A DNA stretch of 64,000 nucleotides, taken from NCBI RefSeq assembly GCF_014534685.1, contig NZ_JACVVX010000004.1, positions 248,001-312,000 of the forward strand. The letters are read 5' to 3'. The notes below the pieces were generated by a model. It saw only the letters and a list, made by a program, of their open reading frames with translations. It did no database searches and was not told the origin of the DNA. The DNA comes from Oryzicola mucosus. Lineage in GTDB: Bacteria; Pseudomonadota; Alphaproteobacteria; Rhizobiales; Rhizobiaceae. Positions within the stretch are counted from its first letter, which is position 1. Each line of letters begins with the position of its first letter. The translations under genes and the position numbers were made by a program. Below are positions 58,499-64,000 of the stretch, in pieces.

Positions 58499-58867
58499 TC
58501 ATCTCGGCGCGATGTATTTGCCATAGACCCAGCCGGTCACGAAGTCGCCGTTCCGCGCCGGATCGTGCCAGACCTGGCACCAGCTGTAGCGAACCTTCTG
58601 ACGCTGTTTCCAGGCCGGCATTCCGGAGATGTCAAAGAGATTTATCCCGCCGGTGCATGTTCCGGTCATCTGCAAGACGGTCCCGTTGGGGTAAGCCGCC
58701 TGCTTCTGCGATGTGCTGGCCGGGAACTTGCGAATGTTCAGCGTATCGCCGAAAGCCACGTCCTTGACTGTCCACGCCACAAACGCACTGGCATCAGCCT
58801 GCGCTGCGAAGAAGCCCATCGTCGATGCCAGCACAACCGCGACACCCGTCTTGATCAATCCGTTCAT
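58499..58867 (-). CDS. Exported SH3-like domain protein
   Basis: 122 residues with a signal peptide (cleavage near ADA, 25-27) and a bacterial SH3-type domain: DTLNIRKFPASTSQKQAAYPNGT, then SWCQVWHDPARNGDFVTGWVYGKYI, where GWVYGKYI is the classical end of the fold. Two Cys (GTCTGG, SWCQV) may form a disulfide. Such domains bind cell-wall or surface ligands. GGGAGGA precedes the ATG. Confidence 0.82.
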   Translation of the reverse strand: MNGLIKTGVAVVLASTMGFFAAQADASAFVAWTVKDVAFGDTLNIRKFPASTSQKQAAYPNGTVLQMTGTCTGGINLFDISGMPAWKQRQKVRYSWCQVWHDPARNGDFVTGWVYGKYIAPR

Positions 58868-58976
58868 TGTTTCCTCCCTCAACCATCAACACCCAGCCAT
58901 ACTGGCCTGTTCCTCTTGAACGCATGCTGATCGGCGTGTTCATTCTCTATTCACTGATTTGCCAAAGCGAGATCCT

Positions 58977-61079
58977 ATGACCCGTTCACCGTATTTTCCC
59001 GAAACCGCCGCCCCCCGGACGCGGCAGGAGCCCGTCAGCGACACACGGCATGGGATCACGCGCGTCGACGAATATGCCTGGCTGCGCGCCGAGAACTGGC
59101 AGGAGGTTTTCCGCGATCCGACCACGCTCGATCCGGCGATTCGCTCGCATCTGGAAGAGGAGAATCGCTACCAGTCGGCGATGATGGCCGACACGGAAGC
59201 ACTGCAGAAGGCGCTGTTCGACGAGATGAAGGGCCGCATCAAGGAAGACGATTCGTCGGTTCCGATGAAGGACGGACCGTTTGCCTATGGCTCTTCCTAT
59301 GTCATCGGCGGGCAGCATCCTCGCTATTTCCGTATCCCGCGCGACGGCGGCGCGGAGGAAGTGGTGTTCGACGGCGACAAGGAATCGCAAGGCAAGCCCT
59401 ATTTCCAACTCGGCGGCGTCGACCATTCGTCGGACCACACCCGCCTGCTCTGGGCATATGACGACAGGGGCTCGGAATTCTATACGCTGAAAATCCGCGA
59501 CATAGCATCCGGCGCCGATGCCGAGGACGTCATCGCCGATACCGGCGGTTCGGGCATCTGGAACGCCGACGACAGCGGCTTCTTCTACACAAGGCTCGAC
59601 GCCAACCATCGCCCTTCGAAGATATTCTACCATCGGCTCGGCAGCAGCCCCGCCGATGACAGGCTGGTCTATGAGGAAAGCGACGCCGGCTTCTTCACCA
59701 ATGTCGGCGGCACGCGCGACAACAGATGGATCATGATCGGCATCAACGACCATGAGACCTCGGAATATCGCATCCTGCCGTCGGACGATCCGGAGGCAGA
59801 GCCCAAGCTCGTCGCAGCACGCGAAAACGGGCTGCAATACGATCTTGAGGAAGGCGGCGACGTCTTCTTCATCCTGACCAATGCCGACGGCGCCAAGGAC
59901 TTCAAGATTGTTACGGCACCCACCGATTCGCCCGAACGCGCCAACTGGAAGGAACTGGTGCCGCATGAACCGGGGCGGCTCATCCTGTCGGTTCTCGGCT
60001 TCAAGGACTTCATGGTCCGGCTGGAGCGCAAGGAAGGATTGCCGCGCATCGTCATCCATGAACGCGCTACCGGGACCGAGCATCACATCGACTTCGATGA
60101 AGAGGCCTATTCGCTCGGCCTGGGCGGCTCCTACGAATATGACACGGACGTCATCCGCTTCTCCTACTCGTCGATGACCACCCCGGCGCAACTGTTCGAC
60201 TACAATATGCGCAGCCGCGAACGCACCCTGTTGAAGACGCAGGAAGTGCCCTCCGGCCACGATCCCGAGCATTACGTCACCCGCCGCCTGATGGCGCCCG
60301 CTCCCGATGGCGAACTGGTGCCGCTGTCGCTGGTGCATCACCGCGACACGCCTCTCGACGGTTCGGCTCCGTGCCTGCTCTACGGCTATGGCTCCTATGG
60401 CAGCGCCATCCCTGCGTCTTTCAACACCAACTGCCTGTCGCTGGTCGATCGCGGCTTCGTCTACGCCATTGCCCATATTCGCGGCGGCAAGGACAAGGGT
60501 TACGCCTGGTACGAAAACGGCAAGCGCGCCGCAAAGACCAACACCTTCACCGATTTCATCGCCTGCGCCCACCATCTGGTGGGCGAGCGCTACACCAGCC
60601 ATGACCGCATCGTGGCGCAGGGCGGCTCGGCCGGCGGCATGCTGATGGGCGCGGTGGCCAATATGGCGCCGGAAGCCTTTGGCGGCATCATCGCCGAGGT
60701 GCCCTTCGTCGACGTGCTGACCACGATGCTCGACGACACCTTGCCGCTGACCCCGCCGGAATGGCCGGAATGGGGCAACCCGATCATCTCCGAGGCCGAC
60801 TACAAGACGATCGCCGCCTATTCGCCCTATGACAATGTCCGGGCTGTCGACTACCCGCCAATCCTGGCGGTGGCCGGCCTGACCGATCCGCGCGTCACCT
60901 ATTGGGAACCGGCGAAATGGGCCGCGCGCCTGCGCGAACGGACAGCCGGCAGCAATCCGGTGCTGTTCAAGATCAACATGGAGTCTGGGCATGCCGGCGC
61001 TTCCGGCCGCTTCTCGCGGCTTGAGGAGATCGCGCTGAACTACGCCTTCGCGCTGAAGGTGACGGGCAAAAGCGCGTGA
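58977..61079 (+). CDS. ptrB: S9-family oligopeptidase B
   Basis: 700 residues from ATG 58977. N-terminal beta-propeller (residues about 70-410) and C-terminal alpha/beta hydrolase with Ser551 in GGSAGG, an Asp in GLTDPRV near 639 and a His in ESGHAGASGR near 674. It hydrolyses oligopeptides after basic residues in the cytoplasm. GSGIWNADDSGFFY and YAIAHIRGGKDKG are oligopeptidase B blocks. Followed by a strong hairpin. Confidence 0.93.
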   Translation: MTRSPYFPETAAPRTRQEPVSDTRHGITRVDEYAWLRAENWQEVFRDPTTLDPAIRSHLEEENRYQSAMMADTEALQKALFDEMKGRIKEDDSSVPMKDGPFAYGSSYVIGGQHPRYFRIPRDGGAEEVVFDGDKESQGKPYFQLGGVDHSSDHTRLLWAYDDRGSEFYTLKIRDIASGADAEDVIADTGGSGIWNADDSGFFYTRLDANHRPSKIFYHRLGSSPADDRLVYEESDAGFFTNVGGTRDNRWIMIGINDHETSEYRILPSDDPEAEPKLVAARENGLQYDLEEGGDVFFILTNADGAKDFKIVTAPTDSPERANWKELVPHEPGRLILSVLGFKDFMVRLERKEGLPRIVIHERATGTEHHIDFDEEAYSLGLGGSYEYDTDVIRFSYSSMTTPAQLFDYNMRSRERTLLKTQEVPSGHDPEHYVTRRLMAPAPDGELVPLSLVHHRDTPLDGSAPCLLYGYGSYGSAIPASFNTNCLSLVDRGFVYAIAHIRGGKDKGYAWYENGKRAAKTNTFTDFIACAHHLVGERYTSHDRIVAQGGSAGGMLMGAVANMAPEAFGGIIAEVPFVDVLTTMLDDTLPLTPPEWPEWGNPIISEADYKTIAAYSPYDNVRAVDYPPILAVAGLTDPRVTYWEPAKWAARLRERTAGSNPVLFKINMESGHAGASGRFSRLEEIALNYAFALKVTGKSA

Positions 61080-61140
61080 TGCGCCGGAGCCAACCAACAG
61101 GCGGCAAACTTCCGGGCTGAGATCCACGATGACGCCATAA

Positions 61141-61180
61141 AGCCTTCTCAACGTTGCGGGACCGTAACGTTGAGAAGGCT
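61141..61180. promoter_or_regulatory. Perfect 15-bp hairpin covering the ribosome site of the deacetylase gene
   Basis: AGCCTTCTCAACGTT (61141-61155) and AACGTTGAGAAGGCT (61166-61180) are perfect complements around a 10-base loop. The right arm contains GAGAAGG (61172-61178), the likely ribosome site for TTG 61188. No T-run follows on the plus strand. It may end ptrB transcripts, or fold to hide the ribosome site and limit deacetylase translation. Confidence 0.7.
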
Positions 61181-61187
61181 CTGGCTG

Positions 61188-61910
61188 TTGAAATATCGGC
61201 GACTGGTTGTTCCCGCTGTGGTCATTGCCACAGCGGTTGTTGGTTTCTACGGGCTTTTTCAACTCAGCAAGGCCCGCAGTTTCCAGCTTTTCGGCAGACT
61301 CGTGGACCGGGTGGACACCCAATCCCCCGTAATCGCCCTTACCTTCGACGACGGTCCGACGCCCAAATATACGGAGCCTGTGCTTGAGCTCCTCCGCGAG
61401 AAAAACGTCAAGGCGACCTTCTTTCTCACCGGCAAGGAGACGGAGGAAAATCCAATCCAGGCGCGCGCTATTCTTACCGCCGGGCATCAGATCGGCAATC
61501 ACACCTATTCTCATCCCAACCTGACCTTGGCTCTGCCGGCCACGATAAGCGATGAGATCGAACGGACGGATGCCGCGATCCGGGCAACGGGCTATGAGGG
61601 GGAGATCGTCTTTCGTCCGCCTTACGGGAAAAAGCTGTTCACCCTCCCCTGGTACCTGTCGCAGCATGACCGGACCACCGTGATGTGGGATGTGGAGCCC
61701 GAATCCTATCCCGACATTGCCAACGATCCGGAGGCCATGACGCAGCACGTCCTGAGCAAGGCGCGCAACGGCTCGATCGTCATCATGCACGTCATGTACA
61801 AGAGCCGTGAGGCAACCCGCCAGGCCTTGCCGAACATCATCGACGGTCTGCGCGAGCGCGGCTTTCGCTTCGTCACGGTTTCCGAACTGATGAGTTCGAC
61901 AGGCCAGTGA
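61188..61910 (+). CDS. Polysaccharide deacetylase (NodB-homology domain)
   Basis: 240 residues from TTG 61188 (GAGAAGG about nine bases upstream); a TTG at 61170 lies inside the hairpin. One N-terminal membrane anchor (about 6-26) is followed by a NodB domain: TFDDGP with Asp54/Asp55, the metal ligands His105 and His109 in HTYSH, RPPYGKK, and the final IMHVMY with the catalytic His. It removes acetyl groups from a periplasmic or surface polysaccharide or peptidoglycan; the substrate is not determined by sequence. Confidence 0.88.
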   Translation: MKYRRLVVPAVVIATAVVGFYGLFQLSKARSFQLFGRLVDRVDTQSPVIALTFDDGPTPKYTEPVLELLREKNVKATFFLTGKETEENPIQARAILTAGHQIGNHTYSHPNLTLALPATISDEIERTDAAIRATGYEGEIVFRPPYGKKLFTLPWYLSQHDRTTVMWDVEPESYPDIANDPEAMTQHVLSKARNGSIVIMHVMYKSREATRQALPNIIDGLRERGFRFVTVSELMSSTGQ

Positions 61911-61931
61911 AATAGCTCGGCGTGAAGGCGG

Positions 61932-62861
61932 CTACCGCGCAGGATAGCCATTCTTGTGCGCCGGGATGGCCTTCAGATAGGCCGCGATGGCTTGGCGGTC
62001 TTCCGGCGTCAGCTTGGCGATGTTCTGCTGAACCTCGACCATCGTGCCGCCCACCGTATCGAAGTCCGGGGTAAATCCGGTCTCGAGATAGTTGGCGATA
62101 TCGCTCTCCGACCAGGAGCCGATGCCGGCCTCATCGGATGTGATGTTCGGCACGTTGCCGCCGCCTTCGGCCGCTGCCGCGCCCGCGAGCCATTGGCCCT
62201 TGTCGGTACCGCCTGCGACATTGCGCGGCGTGTGGCATTCGCCGCAATGGCCGGGCCCTTCGACGAGGTAACGCCCGGCCAGCGCATTGGCGGGTGCGCC
62301 CTCCGCAAGGGCGATGACGGGCCGGTCGCTCAGATAAAGCTGCTTCCACAACCCAATGCCGCGCCGGATGTTGAAGGGAAAGGCGATATCGCTGTCCGCC
62401 GCCTTGCCCTCGACGGGGGGCAGCGTTTTCATGAAGGCGTAGAGATCGGCGACATCGGACGGCTGCATGCGGGCGTAGGATGTGTAGGGGAAGGCCGGGT
62501 AGAAATGCCTGCCGTCAGGCGATACGCCCGACATCACCGCATCGGCGAATTGCGGCAGGGTCCAGCTTCCGATGCCGTCCGTCGGGTGCTGGGAAATGTT
62601 GGGCGGCACGAAGGTGCCGAACTCGGTCTTCAGTCCCGCCCCACCGGAAAGCCGCAGCAAGGCGTCGCCTTCCGCGCCCGCCGGCGTGTGGCAGGAGGCG
62701 CAGCCTCCGGCCCAGAAGATGCGTTCGCCGCGTGCCGCATCGCCGGGCTGGAGAGCTGCGATAGCCTCAGCATGGAGAAGCCGCGGCTCGGTGAGCCACC
62801 AGAACGCACCGGCGGCCGCAACCGCCAGGACCGCGACACCGAGAGCGAGCTTCTTCAGCAT
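61932..62861 (-). CDS. Diheme cytochrome c
   Basis: 309 residues with an N-terminal anchor or signal (about 3-23) and two class I heme sites, CASCH at 54-58 and CGECH at 206-210, each followed by a Met-containing region (VMSGVSPDGRHFYPAFPY; GTMVEVQQNIAKL). Resembles the diheme subunits of alcohol, gluconate or sorbitol dehydrogenases, or a membrane electron-transfer cytochrome. Encoded nine bases after the cytochrome c' gene, so probably an operon. Needs the ccm system at 17-21 kb. Confidence 0.92.
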   Translation of the reverse strand: MLKKLALGVAVLAVAAAGAFWWLTEPRLLHAEAIAALQPGDAARGERIFWAGGCASCHTPAGAEGDALLRLSGGAGLKTEFGTFVPPNISQHPTDGIGSWTLPQFADAVMSGVSPDGRHFYPAFPYTSYARMQPSDVADLYAFMKTLPPVEGKAADSDIAFPFNIRRGIGLWKQLYLSDRPVIALAEGAPANALAGRYLVEGPGHCGECHTPRNVAGGTDKGQWLAGAAAAEGGGNVPNITSDEAGIGSWSESDIANYLETGFTPDFDTVGGTMVEVQQNIAKLTPEDRQAIAAYLKAIPAHKNGYPAR

Positions 62862-62870
62862 GGTCGCTGA

Positions 62871-63302
62871 TCAGCGCAGGCGGTAGGCTTGATGGCAGGC
62901 GCCGCAGTTGCCGCCGATGGCAGCGAACTGGGTCTGGAAGGTCGCCAGGTCAGCCGGCGGTGCGGAAACGGCCGCTGCGACATCCGCTTTGAATTTATCG
63001 TCCTTCGCCTGGAAATCGGCCAGGTCTTCCCAGATTTTCGGCGAGGCCTTGGTATCGCCGGTGTTGCTGCCTTCCGGGAACAGGGTCGGCACGTCGAATT
63101 TCTGAGCCTGCTCGTTGAGCTTGGTCAGCGCCGCCAGAACTTCCGCCGCATCGAAGGGTTTCTCCCCTTTGGCGACAGGCGCCAGGCTGCCCATGATCGG
63201 ACCGAAGGACTTCATCAGCGCCTGCCGGTCGGCAATGGGATCGGCATAGGCCGCGGTGGCGGCGGCGACGAGAAGAGATGCGGCGAGGACGATTTTCTTC
63301 AT
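62871..63302 (-). CDS. Cytochrome c' (class II)
   Basis: 143 residues: signal peptide (cleavage near AYA, 18-20), a four-helix bundle, and a C-terminal CGACH heme site (Cys133, Cys136, His137), the class II arrangement. RQALMKSFGPIMG is the usual first helix. Periplasmic; cytochromes c' bind NO and protect against it, or donate electrons. GGAG precedes the ATG. Confidence 0.93.
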   Translation of the reverse strand: MKKIVLAASLLVAAATAAYADPIADRQALMKSFGPIMGSLAPVAKGEKPFDAAEVLAALTKLNEQAQKFDVPTLFPEGSNTGDTKASPKIWEDLADFQAKDDKFKADVAAAVSAPPADLATFQTQFAAIGGNCGACHQAYRLR

Positions 63303-63432
63303 GGAAACTCCGGTTGCTATCTGGCTGCCTTTGAGTTCGTAGAAAGTGGCTGAGATCGACGTGAATTTCTTCTCACGCTTTCGTGATTCCCCATCAATTT
63401 CAGAGCGGTAGACGAAATCTTTCGCGAAACGA

Positions 63433-63458
63433 AAACCCCGGGACGAAGCCCGGGGTTT
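63433..63458 (-). terminator. Rho-independent terminator of sodB
   Basis: AAACCCCGGG (63433-63442) pairs perfectly with CCCGGGGTTT (63449-63458) around a six-base loop; on the minus strand it ends GGGGTTTTCGTTTCG. It lies 26 bases past the sodB stop. Confidence 0.85.
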
Positions 63459-63483
63459 CCAATCGATCGAAAATGGCGGCGAA

Positions 63484-64000
63484 TCATGCCTTTTCGTAGA
63501 GTTCCAGCACATAATCCCAGTTGATCAGGCTGTCGACGAAGGCTTCGAGATACTTCGGACGCGCGTTGCGATAGTCGATGTAATAGGAGTGTTCCCACAC
63601 GTCGACGCCGAGGATCGGGGTCGCGCCGTGGACCAGCGGGTTCTCGCCATTCGGGGTCTTGGAGATGGCCAGCTTGCCGTCCTTGACGGAGAGCCATGCC
63701 CAGCCGGAGCCGAACTGCGTGGTGCCGGCGGCGATGAAATCCGCCTTGAACTTGTCATAGCCGCCGAGATCGGAATCGACCGCCTTCTGCAGAGCGCCCG
63801 GCAGCTTGTTGCCGCCGCCGTCCTTCTTCATCCATTTCCAGAAATGGACGTGGTTGTAATGCTGCGCGGCGTTGTTGAACAGGCCGGCATTCTTGCCGAA
63901 CGATTGCTTGACGACTTCTTCGAGCGAGAGGTTTTCCATGCCGGCTTCGGCAGCGAGCTTGTTGCCGTTGTCGACATAGGCCTTGTGGTGCTTATCGTGG
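63484..64000 (-). CDS. sodB: Superoxide dismutase [Fe/Mn] (5' end beyond window)
   Basis: The visible 172 codons cover residues from about 28 onward: HDKHHKAYVDNGNKLA runs off the window edge, an ATG at 63939 is internal. Metal ligands visible are the His of NNAAQHYNHVHFW, the Asp of DVWEHSYY and the His of the same motif. The context NNAAQHYNHVHFWKWM, with Gln-Asp-type core, is typical of cambialistic or Fe-type rhizobial enzymes. Converts superoxide to H2O2. Followed by a strong terminator. Confidence 0.95.
   Translation of the reverse strand, partial: HDKHHKAYVDNGNKLAAEAGMENLSLEEVVKQSFGKNAGLFNNAAQHYNHVHFWKWMKKDGGGNKLPGALQKAVDSDLGGYDKFKADFIAAGTTQFGSGWAWLSVKDGKLAISKTPNGENPLVHGATPILGVDVWEHSYYIDYRNARPKYLEAFVDSLINWDYVLELYEKA

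Noticed and set aside
58986-61790. 934-codon open frame on the minus strand opposite the oligopeptidase and deacetylase genes
   Set aside because: Both sense-strand genes have complete catalytic motifs; the antisense frame has none and crosses gene borders.

Overview
The window looks like chromosomal DNA of an alphaproteobacterium of the order Hyphomicrobiales (Rhizobiales), most likely a Mesorhizobium/Phyllobacteriaceae-type genome. It is GC-rich and densely packed, and it carries MucR, a FeuNPQ module, a Pha/Mrp antiporter operon, PleC/DivJ-class kinases and a Rhodobacter-type gene transfer agent (GTA) locus. I found no tRNA, rRNA, CRISPR array or intact insertion sequence. Nearly all genes have housekeeping-style codon and base use.

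Layout. 1-3.2 kb: an EamA permease (cut by the window edge) translationally coupled to a form-II CoxL-like molybdenum hydroxylase subunit. 3.3-10.4 kb: pepN, a PleC-type histidine kinase, a secreted lipase-like hydrolase and a four-EF-hand protein. 10.4-17.3 kb (minus strand): a two-component pair, glnE and the periplasmic protease degP. 17.3-21.4 kb: cytochrome c maturation genes ccmIEFH. 21.5-24.7 kb: a lipoprotein, a MITE-like inverted-repeat element, and feuN-feuP-feuQ (envelope/osmotic signalling).

24.8-39.4 kb (minus strand): a full GTA structural cluster. It runs from a small-terminase-like gene through large terminase, portal, protease, capsid, connectors, tail tube, tape measure and baseplate/fibre genes to a gp15 gene broken by a one-base frameshift, followed by a small holin-like membrane protein. 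Two long palindromic repeats sit just after the large terminase and capsid genes. A third palindrome lies in the leader, downstream of a candidate promoter whose spacer holds a perfect dyad.

40-48.3 kb: a class A penicillin-binding protein, a DUF1214/DUF1254 pair, small hypotheticals, DUF2336 and DUF1491 genes, and a DivJ/PleC-class kinase overlapping a membrane-anchored peptidoglycan-binding protein. 48.7-51.8 kb: DUF5330, sufE, a DnaA-domain-IV-like HTH gene coupled to a DUF6456 gene, a small hypothetical, and mucR. The HTH/DUF6456 pair resembles a split GafA (GafY/GafZ-type) GTA activator. 52-57.9 kb: phaABCDEFG. 58-64 kb: msrB, a secreted SH3-like protein, oligopeptidase B, a polysaccharide deacetylase, two c-type cytochromes, and sodB (its 5' end is beyond the window).

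How it may fit together. The GTA genes, a possible split GTA activator about 10 kb away, and two kinases of the PleC/DivJ class that feed the DivK-CtrA pathway lie in one 45-kb stretch. In related bacteria CtrA and GafA-type proteins control GTA production, so the neighbourhood is consistent with a cell-cycle-linked, domesticated phage-like system. That link is inference. The gene identities rest on recognisable protein families.
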